From Symbiodinium natans (taxonomy: Eukaryota > Sar > Dinophyceae > Suessiales > Symbiodiniaceae): 64,000 nt of DNA. How positions within the stretch are numbered: position 1 is the first letter of the stretch; each line of letters begins with the position of its first letter. The translations under genes were made by a program, and so were the position numbers. Shown here in pieces: positions 51,966 to 60,871 of this stretch. The DNA lies in contig CAJNDS010000095.1 in the NCBI GenBank assembly GCA_905221605.1, positions 62,001 to 126,000 of the forward strand, given 5' to 3'. The notes under the pieces were generated by a model. It made no database searches. It saw only the letters and a list, made by a program, of their open reading frames with translations, and had not been told where the DNA came from.

Positions 51966-53468
51966 TCCTTTACCATTGGGGATAGCGGTTTTAAGGGTGG
52001 TGGTGACGCCCAGACCTCGGGTTCCCCTGATGAGGATGAAATTTCTGGAGCACAAGAAGACATGGCTGGTGGGCACCTGGATCAGGAAATGGGCAAAGCG
52101 CTTTCTGAGGGTGACGCAGCAGTGAAATCTGTGAGTCCGGACGATAAGATTCCCAATGCGGAGGCGAAGGCTGTGTCGGTTACCAAGGAGCAGGTGGGAG
52201 ATGAAATTGCTGGCACTCAGGAGGTTGGTCCTGGAGATGAGGATGATGGAGAAAAAAGGTTGTGCGTTACGACTGAGGAGGTTTCTCCGTCCGGTGCCAC
52301 GGATTCCGCCGCTCAAAGGGATGCTTCTGGAATAACTGGAGACGCGGTTGATTTGCCGGAAAAGAAGGATGAGGCCTGGAGCGCCAATGAGGTGCGGGCA
52401 AATGTGCCGGATGGAACCTGGAGTGCAGAAAAAGCACGGGGCGAGGCACGAGATGGTACATGCTCCGCAGTTGACTGCAACAATGGGGCGCAGGTCACTG
52501 TAGTAGCTGACGATGGAGGTGCATCGGCGGACGCGCTTGTGCATTCTGAAGTTGGCGGCGTGGAGCAAGGTCTTTTGAGCCGCACCGGAGCCAATGTGGC
52601 AGCTGTGGACGATGATGGTGTCATTTCTCCTTTGGTAACCATGGAGCCAAGGGATCCTACAGTGAAAGAAAATGTGCCTGCTGTAGATGACCAAGAAAAG
52701 GACTCGGATGGAGTCTCTTCCTCCAAAAGGAAGGAGACATTGCCGACTGGAAGTTTGCCGGAAGTCGACACCGCGCAAGCTGTAACAGGAAAGGCAAAGC
52801 CTTTGGCAAGAAATGATGATGGTTCTGTATCGACGGAGTGCAAGGTGGATGATCTTGTGGAACTCACTGGTGTACAGGACAAGCAGCTTGCCCCCAAGAT
52901 GGAAACAAGGGACGTTCCGGGAGCCGAAGAAACAATTCCGGTTTCTGAAGAACCAACGAAGGAAGTGCCCAAAGAGGGAGCCTTGGATACACCTGGGAAG
53001 CATTGCTATCAAGCAGGAGATCTGATCAATGGTCTGGTGCGCTGCATCAATGTGTATGGAGCTTATTTGGAACATGGTGATCTAAATGTGCTGATTCCTG
53101 CAGAAGGGAAAAACACACCTCCTTTCATGGTTGGTGACACTGTCAATGGAACAGTGAAAAGGGTGGAAGATGATGGTACCGTGATCTTGGACACCTACCT
53201 GATTTTGGAAGAGGACGAAGAGGACTCTTCTTCACGCTGCGCAAGTGGAAAGACAGCGGTTGGGGTATGTGGTGGAAAGATTCATGGTACGCTGGTCAAT
53301 GGTACCAAAATTCCTCCGACGGTCAATGGGACTGGAATCCGGAAGAATGGCAATCCTACGGGTGGTCTGCCGATCAGCGGTTATCCCCAGAAGAATGGGA
53401 TGAAGCCGTTCAAAAACAACTCTGTGGAGAAAAAATCTATAGAGTGCTCCTGGAGAGTAGAAAGATGA
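51966..53468 (+). CDS. Element 2 acidic protein with S1-like domain
   Basis: The frame opens after a stop at 51963; the first ATG is 52062 (468 aa), but upstream codons (GDSGFKGGGDAQTSG) look coding, so the start may lie in an earlier segment. Residues 1-310 from the ATG are acidic and disordered. Residues about 318-375 (GDLINGLVRCINVYGAYLEH … GDTVNGTVKRVEDDGTVILD) fit an S1/OB RNA-binding fold. After about 53230 coding style moves to another frame, so the last 70 residues of this ORF are probably not real. Confidence 0.6.
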   Translation, partial: SFTIGDSGFKGGGDAQTSGSPDEDEISGAQEDMAGGHLDQEMGKALSEGDAAVKSVSPDDKIPNAEAKAVSVTKEQVGDEIAGTQEVGPGDEDDGEKRLCVTTEEVSPSGATDSAAQRDASGITGDAVDLPEKKDEAWSANEVRANVPDGTWSAEKARGEARDGTCSAVDCNNGAQVTVVADDGGASADALVHSEVGGVEQGLLSRTGANVAAVDDDGVISPLVTMEPRDPTVKENVPAVDDQEKDSDGVSSSKRKETLPTGSLPEVDTAQAVTGKAKPLARNDDGSVSTECKVDDLVELTGVQDKQLAPKMETRDVPGAEETIPVSEEPTKEVPKEGALDTPGKHCYQAGDLINGLVRCINVYGAYLEHGDLNVLIPAEGKNTPPFMVGDTVNGTVKRVEDDGTVILDTYLILEEDEEDSSSRCASGKTAVGVCGGKIHGTLVNGTKIPPTVNGTGIRKNGNPTGGLPISGYPQKNGMKPFKNNSVEKKSIECSWRVER

Positions 53469-53697
53469 GAAGGAGTATGTGGGCAAGATCACTGGGGTAT
53501 TGCTGGATCGTCGAATGGACGAAGTCAGAGAGTTGGTGGCAGACCTCGCACTGTTAGAAAAGGAAGCTCTAGCAGCTTACCATATGCTGCTAAGGGAAGT
53601 TTGGAAGCCCAGTGGTACAGGAGATGCTGGTTGGGGAAAAGGAGAGTACCCCCGGGAGCAGTACCACAACGCACTTTACAACCTGGCACGCCGCTAG
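53230..53697 (+). CDS. Element 2 linking segments in two frames
   Basis: From about 53240 one frame reads WYAGQWYQNSSDGQWDWNPE and WDEAVQKQL, a Trp-rich low-complexity stretch. From about 53470 another frame reads EYVGKITGVLLDRRMDEVRE and LEKEALAAYHML, a clear amphipathic helix. They connect the S1 region to the CCCH region by two frame changes. No function beyond that can be named. Confidence 0.4.
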
Positions 53698-55411
53698 CGC
53701 AGCTGTCACAGGTGAAGCGGTGGCAATGTTGCTAGACAAAGGAGGAGATGAACTCTGGAACGAGCTCTGGTTGGATTCGAAGAAGTTTTTGCAGGAGCTG
53801 GATGGTGCGGTTGAAACTATGATTGTCGAGGAGCAAAAACCAATGGAATTTTACCTGGACCCGGACAAGTACAAAAAGGTTTACATGACGCCAAAACCTG
53901 TGTCCAAAGGGTATACAAAGCTGTGCAAATTCTACAATCAAGGGAGGTGTCGCAATGGAAGCGATTGTCCCTATGAACATCGTCGTCATGGTGAAGGGTG
54001 GCCAGAAAGAGGTCAAGCGGAATCTGAGACCAGCCACAATACTGGTGATGAGGATGGGGACATCGGTGGCCCTCCAACTGATGAAGGCGCAGTGGATGAG
54101 GTACAGCAGCAAAGGGAGGATTCAGCCTTCCGAGCCCAGTATAATTATGGCAAAGGTGCGTCAAAGGGTGAGCCTACATCCGGTGAACCAAAAAAGCAGA
54201 TGTGTCTGTACTACAACCGAGAGGGTTGCCGATTCGGAGATGGTTGCAGGTATATACACGACGACAATGCGGTTCTGGAAGGGACCTGGGAAGCTGGCAA
54301 ATCATGGGACAATGCTTCCCGAAAGGCCATGAGGGACGAAGGGTTCCACCACTGCTGCTTCGATCACTACCTCAAAGGCAGGTGTCGTGTGCGGTCTGGT
54401 ACTTGCAGATTTTCTCACGATGAAATGTCGGAAGCTCGGCTCACTCGGTTGAAACACTTGGCGAACATGGCGAACCACGTCAGGTTTCAAAGAGAAAGAG
54501 GACTGGAAATTACAGATAGAGGTTTCTTCAAACCGCCTGTAATTGGGGGAGAAAACTCTTCATCGTCCTCAGCACCCCAGTCGTTGCAAATGACCAATGT
54601 GTCCAAAAAGGAAGGTGTGGTCGATACACTGGATGAAGCAGAAGAAGATGTACAAAAGGATTCGGTGGCAGAGTCCACCACTGTACTGCTTCAAGATCCA
54701 GAAGAAGATCCAGAAGAGCTAATAGAACATTGGATGGCTCGCAACCAACACCTGTGGGTATACACCCCTCACGTAAGTGAGGTGATGATTAAGCTTGGTG
54801 TGACCAATGTCAAGGAGCTCCAGGAGTATATTTTTGTGGAAGATTTGGTTGAAAAAGGGGTCAACAAGGTGACTGCCTGCAAGATTCTGGAGCTGGTGGG
54901 TGGTGTCCGATACCGGCCAATGTCGCCGGATGTGGCTGTTTCTACCAATGCGTCTGTACGCTTGGAGCAATCTTCTGGAAGCCGCGAAGCTGGAAGGGAT
55001 GCAGCGAGAACCATCTCTCAGGTGCGAGAAGCTGAAGATCACGGTACAAGAGAGATGCCGCGAGGGTCGTATAGGGAGATCCTCAACAGAGGCCGCTACC
55101 GTGAAGCTTGGACTCTTGAGCAAAGGTCTCCGCTGTGCGTGCAGAAGTTGCAGTTGGTGGGAATGGGAATGCCACCGGTCAACCCGCCGAAAAAGGGTTT
55201 TCGGACAAGGTCAAACCCCGTGAAGAGGGGACGACCACTGCTGAATCGGAAACAGGTGCAACGGGTGCCACGTTCGTATTCGAATCGACGTATGAGGCCA
55301 ACAGAGGTGGTGGAAAAGCCAAAACCGTGGCAACCTCCTCGTGGTGGTTTGTCCTTTCGATTTAGCAGATCGTGGGCAGATGTGGAGGAGCTGCCGAAGC
55401 TCAAAGGTTAA
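53612..55411 (+). CDS. Element 2 protein with three CCCH zinc fingers and SAM-like region (599 aa)
   Basis: Coding is convincing from about 53690. Finger 1 is near residues 104-123 (CKFYNQGRCRNGSDCPYEH, C-x7-C-x5-C-x3-H); finger 2 near 197-216 (CLYYNREGCRFGDGCRYIH, same spacing); finger 3 near 248-270 (CFDHYLKGRCRVRSGTCRFS then H, C-x8-C-x6-C-x3-H). CCCH fingers of this spacing usually bind RNA. Residues about 390-440 (VSEVMIKLGVTNVKELQEYI then FVEDLVEKGV) have the helix pattern of a SAM domain, tentatively. The tail is basic, with RSNPVKRGRPLLNRK-type sequence. It could act as the nucleocapsid of the element. Coding continues in another frame after about 55400. Confidence 0.65.
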   Translation: MVQEMLVGEKESTPGSSTTTHFTTWHAASAAVTGEAVAMLLDKGGDELWNELWLDSKKFLQELDGAVETMIVEEQKPMEFYLDPDKYKKVYMTPKPVSKGYTKLCKFYNQGRCRNGSDCPYEHRRHGEGWPERGQAESETSHNTGDEDGDIGGPPTDEGAVDEVQQQREDSAFRAQYNYGKGASKGEPTSGEPKKQMCLYYNREGCRFGDGCRYIHDDNAVLEGTWEAGKSWDNASRKAMRDEGFHHCCFDHYLKGRCRVRSGTCRFSHDEMSEARLTRLKHLANMANHVRFQRERGLEITDRGFFKPPVIGGENSSSSSAPQSLQMTNVSKKEGVVDTLDEAEEDVQKDSVAESTTVLLQDPEEDPEELIEHWMARNQHLWVYTPHVSEVMIKLGVTNVKELQEYIFVEDLVEKGVNKVTACKILELVGGVRYRPMSPDVAVSTNASVRLEQSSGSREAGRDAARTISQVREAEDHGTREMPRGSYREILNRGRYREAWTLEQRSPLCVQKLQLVGMGMPPVNPPKKGFRTRSNPVKRGRPLLNRKQVQRVPRSYSNRRMRPTEVVEKPKPWQPPRGGLSFRFSRSWADVEELPKLKG

Positions 55412-56040
55412 AAGAAAACCTTTTGCGAGAACGGGATTCAAAGAGGACCAGAAAGGGTGGCAATGTTCCACGCGGTTCTCAAAGCTCCAATGGAGGGCAA
55501 CAAAAGCTTGGCGAAGGGCGCGACAAAGCGTCGCGGGGGGAGACCCGCCAAGATTTTTCAGTGTCAACGTCTTCAAACCAAAATGTTGCAGTCTCAAATG
55601 GGACCGTGGATGGTTCTGATGTTGGTGGTTCGCTGGTGGTGGGCTCCACAGATGAGGTTTTACCTGGGCAAGGCGTTGCTGGACAGGTGAATGTATCTGA
55701 AAGCGCTCAAGTTCTACCTGGGCATGATGTGGCTGGACAGGGGACGGTGCTAGAAGGAGCAGTACAAATTTCTGGCGATGAGACTGGGCAACAGCAAGGT
55801 GAAGGCGGGAGCAATGAACTCCAGGGTGATGGTATGGAAAAATTGGCTGTCCTTAAGGCGCAAAAAAGCCATGAGCAACTATGGACCAGAGGTCTGCTGA
55901 AGCGGATTTATTGGAAGGTCGCAGACGGCAGGATACCTGTTGAACAGAAGGACTGTCCGAAAGGATCCAATAAAATGGATCGAAATTTGTGGCGCTGGTG
56001 GACGACGCTGGTCCTTCAATGGAAGATAGTACAGCGTTAG
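55372..56040 (+). CDS. Element 2 Gly/Gln/Val-rich segment (222 aa)
   Basis: Low-complexity linker with a twice-repeated motif (EVLPGQGVAGQ and QVLPGHDVAGQ, about residues 94-125), followed by a helical part (MEKLAVLKAQKSHEQLWTRG). No known domain. The frame gives way to the next one near 55990. Confidence 0.45.
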   Translation: MGRCGGAAEAQRLKENLLRERDSKRTRKGGNVPRGSQSSNGGQQKLGEGRDKASRGETRQDFSVSTSSNQNVAVSNGTVDGSDVGGSLVVGSTDEVLPGQGVAGQVNVSESAQVLPGHDVAGQGTVLEGAVQISGDETGQQQGEGGSNELQGDGMEKLAVLKAQKSHEQLWTRGLLKRIYWKVADGRIPVEQKDCPKGSNKMDRNLWRWWTTLVLQWKIVQR

Positions 56041-56312
56041 TGCCGGTGTATAACCCACACATATTGATACAGTCGCCAACGACTGATTGGGTTACGCGTC
56101 GTGGTTTGGCCGATCGTACCATATGGACCGCAATAGCGGCTTCAGCGCGGAAGATTTGTGCTGAAATGATCCAGGTGGATGAACTGAATGCCCGGTTGGA
56201 GACTGGGAAACTCCTTATTCAAGGAGAGAGGAAGGACATTATGGTGATTTACATCATCCGTTCCATGATCATCCGTGTTTGCCGGCAGTGGGGAATCATC
56301 CACTTTCGGTGA
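55989..56312 (+). CDS. Element 2 helical segment (107 aa)
   Basis: Reads LADRTIWTAIAASARKICAE and MVIYIIRSMIIRVCRQWG, mostly helical. It continues the previous segment in a new frame and passes into the next ORF near 56290. It could be part of a capsid-like fold, but that is only a guess from helix content and position. Confidence 0.45.
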   Translation: MALVDDAGPSMEDSTALVPVYNPHILIQSPTTDWVTRRGLADRTIWTAIAASARKICAEMIQVDELNARLETGKLLIQGERKDIMVIYIIRSMIIRVCRQWGIIHFR

Positions 56313-57730
56313 TGGAAACATTGTTATCTCCTGGCCTCGAGAATGAATTCAGAAGTACTGAAACGTTTGGAACTGCCATGGAAGCAATAGCCTTCGACTG
56401 GAACCGTATTCCAGGCATGGAAGTCCACGTTGAACTAATGGCTAGGGTAGCACAACTGGTTTCTCCGTTCCTCACCATGGGAGGCCAAGGGACGGTGGTG
56501 AACTCAGAGTTTAACTGGCAGCGCGGAAGGGATCAACTGATGGAATTCCTTCAAGCAGCGACATGTGCTGATGAGTTGGAGGAGCTTTGGCAAAGAATGG
56601 ACGATGATGATGATGCAGAGGTGGATCCTTCAGGGATGGTGCTGGAGTTCTCTGGACAGGACGAGTCGGTTCTTGAACAAGGGAACGGTGAGGTTCCTAG
56701 CTCTTCTGAAAGTGGGAGAGACGTGGTCAATGACGTCGAGGCTGCTGGCAAAGCGCCAGAAATTTCTCCTGAGGTGGAGACAGCTGATAGTTCCACAAGG
56801 AAGTCAACCACGAGGTTTTTCCTGCAAAGGATGTACAAGAGCGTATATGACAAGTTGTTTGCGGATCCTCCGCTACAAGACCGACAAACTGGGAGGGTTT
56901 TTGACAGCACCAAGGGGTATCCTGGTGAAGGACCAAATGGTGGTGATGACTTGATTTCCTCTAAGAGGAACTTACCCTGGATCTCGGAAGATTACCTCGA
57001 TGGAGTGATGTCGAAAAAGATGGAAACGTCTTCAGAGATGAATGTGCTGGATGGGTTTGTTCCGGAAGGTGAGGGACAGTTTGAGAAGGTAGAGGTGGAG
57101 AATGTAACTGCCTCTAGAATCCTTATGGCTCTTTGGAGAAAGGGGTATAGAGCTGGGTATAGGAGGTTGTGTCGCTCCAATGTATTTGGATTCAAAGTTG
57201 GAGCAATCAACCATCCAATCAAACTGGTGCGGAAGTTTGGCACTAGAAAAACCCTCTTGAAGATGCCCAGTACTCGTGAATCGGCTCAGCATGGCTCAGG
57301 AGCAGGTGGGAAACCAATCATGAAGGTGGTAGGACCAAGGCCAGGTTTTCCCGCTGTTCTTGATGCACCAAACATTGATAGCACCGTGGGTGAAGGGAAC
57401 AGTCCTCAGGTACATGACAATGTTCATGTAGAGCAGAGTCACCCGATGGACCGCTATGAAGCAGAACGTCTGGAGAAGAGGCGAAAAGGTATCTGCTATT
57501 GGTTCAGCAGGGGAAAAGATCGCTGCAAATTTGGTGAGGATTGCAAATTTATCCATTCAAAAGATGATGTGGTGCTGCCATCGTTTTGGTGTAAATATTT
57601 TGTGGCTGGGAGACATTGTTTCTGGAGAGGACTGCAAGTTCTCGCACGATGCAACTGGTGTAAGGTGTATTCAGTTTGCTCAATCTGGGAAATGCCGTCA
57701 TGGGGACAGGTGCGTCTTCGAGCACAGTGA
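56279..57730 (+). CDS. Element 2 protein with C-terminal CCCH fingers (483 aa)
   Basis: Residues 10-110 are helical (ETFGTAMEAIAFDW and RGRDQLMEFLQAATCADELE), followed by an acidic linker and a basic region. Near residues 404-424 lies CYWFSRGKDRCKFGEDCKFI then H (C-x9-C-x5-C-x3-H). A second finger begins at CKYFVAGRHC but is broken by a frame change near 57620; its second half, GEDCKFSH, is read in the frame of the next ORF. Confidence 0.55.
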   Translation: MPAVGNHPLSVMETLLSPGLENEFRSTETFGTAMEAIAFDWNRIPGMEVHVELMARVAQLVSPFLTMGGQGTVVNSEFNWQRGRDQLMEFLQAATCADELEELWQRMDDDDDAEVDPSGMVLEFSGQDESVLEQGNGEVPSSSESGRDVVNDVEAAGKAPEISPEVETADSSTRKSTTRFFLQRMYKSVYDKLFADPPLQDRQTGRVFDSTKGYPGEGPNGGDDLISSKRNLPWISEDYLDGVMSKKMETSSEMNVLDGFVPEGEGQFEKVEVENVTASRILMALWRKGYRAGYRRLCRSNVFGFKVGAINHPIKLVRKFGTRKTLLKMPSTRESAQHGSGAGGKPIMKVVGPRPGFPAVLDAPNIDSTVGEGNSPQVHDNVHVEQSHPMDRYEAERLEKRRKGICYWFSRGKDRCKFGEDCKFIHSKDDVVLPSFWCKYFVAGRHCFWRGLQVLARCNWCKVYSVCSIWEMPSWGQVRLRAQ

Positions 57731-58742
57731 TCCTCTGGATGGACCGAGGCAAAGGTCGCCTAGGACGCCCCCAAGGGATAGTCCACGGAGGAGTGCTGGT
57801 ACAAGAGGTGGAGGAAAGGAAATTTCTCCGGAACGCTACGATGAAGAGGAGGAGGATGCTATGGTGTATGACGACTACACCAGGATAATGGAGTTGCTGA
57901 TGGAAGCAATCTCATATATGTCTGATGGTAAGCCGGATTTGGCCCGCGCAGAAGCGGACCCGGTGTTCAAACTCCTGAAGTTCAATGGGGATGCTGAACA
58001 GAGGGGCGCCGAGTGGTGTTCTTGGACATCAGGTATGTTGACATCATTGGAACTTCTCGAAATTGCGAAGTCATACGAGATTACACTGGATGAGGTCGAG
58101 GAGTGGATCAATGAGTTGAGGATATGGTTTCAACGCGCTAACCTTGAAGAAGGGAGCGATTCAAAAAAGGGCAAAAAGAGGTCCCTGGAAAGGGAGTCCA
58201 GTAAGGACACTCTTGCTCAAAACGAGGTGCCGGAAACCTCAGATACAGAGGTTATCGTAGAAGAGGAGGTGAGAAAGACCAAGAAGAAGAGGAAGACTGC
58301 TGCAATTGAGGATCCCTATACTCTTCTGGTTCCAAAACCGAAGAAGATGCCGGTGAATACTGAGAAGGGTGGATCGTCATCAAAAGCGGTGGTTTCTGGA
58401 GAAGAAAAGCCTTCGACAAGTACGCGCACAAGGGTGGCTGTTTCGAGCAAAGCGCAAAAGAAGGAGAAAGGTCAAAGTCCAAGGAAGAAGGAAGTGGCAA
58501 AGGTGAAAGGTCCTGAAGCAAAGGATCGTTCCTCTGACGTGGATGCACAAGCGTCTACCGTGGTGAATGAGGAGTTAGAGCAACCCTGTCAAGCGATTGA
58601 AGACGCAAAGAAAGAGGGGTTGATCTCCTCGATTCAGAGGTGTATACTGGATCCCGCTGTTACAGTATCGGACCTGGAGCATGTTTTGCTACGACTTCAT
58701 TTAAGCATCGATGCCAATCGGAAGAAGCAGAAGAAGTCATGA
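57456..58742 (+). CDS. Element 2 C-terminal protein with CCCH finger and Lys-rich tail
   Basis: Convincing from about 57620: the end of a finger (GEDCKFSH) and a full finger CIQFAQSGKCRHGDRCVFEH (C-x8-C-x5-C-x3-H). A Pro/Arg/Ser stretch follows (RQRSPRTPPRDSPRRS), then a helical domain (about 57880-58130, with MEAISYMSDGKPDLARAEAD) and a long Lys-rich tail with KKKRKTAA and KKGKKRSLE, which look like nuclear localisation signals. It ends with DANRKKQKKS and a stop at 58740. No enzymatic motif. Confidence 0.6.
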   Translation: MKQNVWRRGEKVSAIGSAGEKIAANLVRIANLSIQKMMWCCHRFGVNILWLGDIVSGEDCKFSHDATGVRCIQFAQSGKCRHGDRCVFEHSDPLDGPRQRSPRTPPRDSPRRSAGTRGGGKEISPERYDEEEEDAMVYDDYTRIMELLMEAISYMSDGKPDLARAEADPVFKLLKFNGDAEQRGAEWCSWTSGMLTSLELLEIAKSYEITLDEVEEWINELRIWFQRANLEEGSDSKKGKKRSLERESSKDTLAQNEVPETSDTEVIVEEEVRKTKKKRKTAAIEDPYTLLVPKPKKMPVNTEKGGSSSKAVVSGEEKPSTSTRTRVAVSSKAQKKEKGQSPRKKEVAKVKGPEAKDRSSDVDAQASTVVNEELEQPCQAIEDAKKEGLISSIQRCILDPAVTVSDLEHVLLRLHLSIDANRKKQKKS

Positions 58743-59113
58743 CCGAATGGTGGTAATGGATGCTGGAGTGGTTTTTCTCTTTCTGAAGACAAGTGCGCTG
58801 GAACAGCCAATGTGCTGAAAACATGGTGGTTACTATTAAGGGTTAGGAAATCCCTGATAGTAGAAAGTGTACAGCACTTAGGGTAGTGAAGACCGCGGTT
58901 CGTGGTGAAGAAGGCTGAAAAGGTCTTCAAAGACGAGTGAATTATAGAGGTGAAAAGATCCTCTAAGGTAAAATGAGTTCAGCCAATGCGTTGATAAAAA
59001 TCCGTCCTGGAAGACGTTAAACCATTATATGCATTTCAAGCAGCTGGCTGCTGCCGATAATGGCAGTTTTTGGCCGAGAATCTGCACCTCCAATTGTGTC
59101 CTAGGAAATCCTA
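58743..59113 (+). other. 3' non-coding region of element 2
   Basis: Between the last stop and the purine tract. No ORF of note. Short imperfect repeats of the GTGAAGA/AAGACG type occur. Confidence 0.55.
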
Positions 59114-59125
59114 GGACAGGGGGAG
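59114..59125 (+). promoter_or_regulatory. Polypurine tract of element 2
   Basis: GGACAGGGGGAG abuts the 3' LTR; eleven of twelve bases are purines. Confidence 0.75.
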
Positions 59126-59411
59126 TGCGGAGCTGCAGTTTGTATTCAGGAATTGGGTTGGAGGTAGAGAAAAAGGGTCAATGCGCCCGATAATGTTTGG
59201 CTCAAGGATGGCCCGGACCCATCCGTCTGCAGTTAAAAAGTTAGAACGCCCGGGTTGGGGGTTTGGAGGTAGAAGTCCTTCCCCTTCCCTCTTGGTGGTT
59301 CAGGATTGTGACCCTGTGGGTTGTTCTGTTTTCTGGTTCGTTCTGGGGAATCCATATAGGCAGCTGTTGAGGGTTGATATTGTTCCTTGTCCCCTTTCGG
59401 TTGCCCCCGTA
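59126..59411 (+). repeat. 3' LTR of element 2
   Basis: Identical to the 5' LTR except GACCCTG in place of GACGCTG near 59310. Same length. Confidence 0.93.
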
Positions 59412-59416
59412 CCCTA
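59412..59416 (+). repeat. Target-site duplication of element 2 (right)
   Basis: CCCTA directly after the 3' LTR, continuing into AACCCT. Partner of 45314-45318. Confidence 0.8.
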
Positions 59417-59640
59417 AACCCTCTTCCAGGAGGCCTTTGCTTTTGCTGAGGGCTTGGGGCGCCCCCTTCGCGGTGCGGGACAAAAGTGCCCGGTGACGGC
59501 CCAGAGACGCCCCTAAACCCCCTCCCCCCAAAACCCCCTCTTAAGCCCCTCTTAACCCCCCCCTTAAACCCCCTTAAACCCCTTGAGCCCCCTAAGCCCT
59601 ACAAACCCTCCCTGAAACCGTACGATCCCCTATCAGCCGT
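59417..59640. repeat. Telomere-like C-rich stretch right of element 2
   Basis: Continues as AACCCT after the duplication, then has degenerate CCCTTAAACC, CCTCTTAACC and CCCTAAGCCC up to about 59610. It is the right-hand remainder of the tract into which element 2 inserted. Confidence 0.65.
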
Positions 59641-60044
59641 GCGAACCCCCCAGAGCCTTATAGAGTTCGGATGAGTTCGGGGTCTTCCGACTTGGGTTTA
59701 GGATTCTGGGTTCGCTACTTGGGGCGTCTCGCGACGCATTGGCAGAAATTGTGGGAGGATGTCAAAAAGGGCGATTAATGGGGATTGGAATGGAGCCAGG
59801 TTATACTCAAGCAGTTCACTAGCCCAGAAAGGCCCAAGAGGAATGGGAGAAAACAACTGAAGCACTTTGAAGGGTGGGGGTCATGTTTTATTTCTTCAGC
59901 TGCTATGTGCTCACGTGCTCTTCTCAAGCTGCCGCTTGTGCAGCAAGACTGCTCTTCTAGTTTCTTCAGTGCACGGACATGTCACGTTGTGTTGGTTCCC
60001 TCAGCGTGTGTCCCGTGGCTGCGTGGCCCCTGAAAGCTCCGCAG

Positions 60045-60128
60045 GCCTTGGCCGAGGCCCTCAAGGTCAACACGACCGTCCGGGAGATCGATCTTCGGGA
60101 TAACAAAATCGGACCTGCCGGAGCGGAG
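60045..60128 (+). CDS. LRR exon copy (28 codons)
   Basis: Reads ALAEALKVNTTVREIDLRDN then KIGPAGAE, with intact acceptor CCGCAG|GCC and GC donor. No neighbouring start or stop exon is visible, so it may be an exon of a longer gene disrupted by element 2, or a pseudo-exon. Confidence 0.5.
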
Positions 60129-60787
60129 GCGGGGGGGAGGGACGTGAAGATTTGCCGGGCGTAGGCGGATATGTTAATTGACCTAAGGGGGGCTGCCTCG
60201 ATTCGGAAAGGCGGTTGAGACGCCTTGCTGCTCTCGGCTCCCTCAGCTTGTGTCACTGAGCTGCCTTTTTTTTCTCAGCGCGCAGCTTAGAGATTGTGCC
60301 CTCAGAGCCTTATAGAGTTCCGATGAGTTCGGGGTCTTCTGACTTTGACTTGGGTTTTGGATTCTGGGTTTGCTGCTTGAGGCGTCTGACTGCGCATTGG
60401 CTGAAATTCATGTGAGAGGATGCTGACAAGGGCGATTATGGGGATTGGAAAGGAGGGCCATGATTCTAGCGTCGGGTCGAGATATTTTTTTCGGTCTAAG
60501 GCGGAGCCCGAGGGTACATACAGTACATGAGGCCCCAGCGTGGCGCTGGATTCGTGAGAGCTCGGCGACAGGGATGGGAGAAAACAAATCCTGGTCCACT
60601 ACTGTAGCACGTTGAAGGTTGGGGGTCGTGTTTTTTTTTAGCTGCCATGTGCTCGCTGTGCTCTTCTGCAGCTTCCGCTTGTGCAGCAAGACTGCTCTTA
60701 TAGTCTTTTCAGTGCACGCACATGTCACGTTGTTTTGGTTCCCTCGGCGTGTGTCCCGTGGCTGCGTGGCCCCTGAAAGCTCCGCAG

Positions 60788-60871
60788 GCCTTGGCCGAGG
60801 TCCTGAAGGTCAATACGGCCGTCCGGGAGATGAATCTTCTATTTAACCATATCGGAGATGCGGGAGCGGGG
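60788..60871 (+). CDS. LRR exon copy with poly-G at its end
   Basis: Reads ALAEVLKVNTAVREMNLLFN then HIGDAGAG. The acceptor is intact, but the donor side has become a run of about 18 G, so normal GC donor use is doubtful. Confidence 0.4.

Larger units (their letters stand above)
45319..59411 (+). mobile_element. Element 2: complete 14.1-kb LTR element lacking visible RT and integrase
   Basis: Seen directly: 286-bp LTRs (45319-45604 and 59126-59411) differing at one base; a 5-bp duplication CCCTA on both sides; a primer site GGTTATGAGCCCA right after the 5' LTR; a purine tract GGACAGGGGGAG right before the 3' LTR. Between them are plus-strand coding segments with a WW-like motif, an S1-like fold, a SAM-like region and about six CCCH fingers, plus two tandem arrays (46.5-47.3 and 47.6-51.8 kb). 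The reading frame changes at least seven times. No reverse transcriptase, RNase H, protease or integrase was recognised, so it should need enzymes in trans. The primer site argues for a Copia relationship. Confidence 0.92.
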
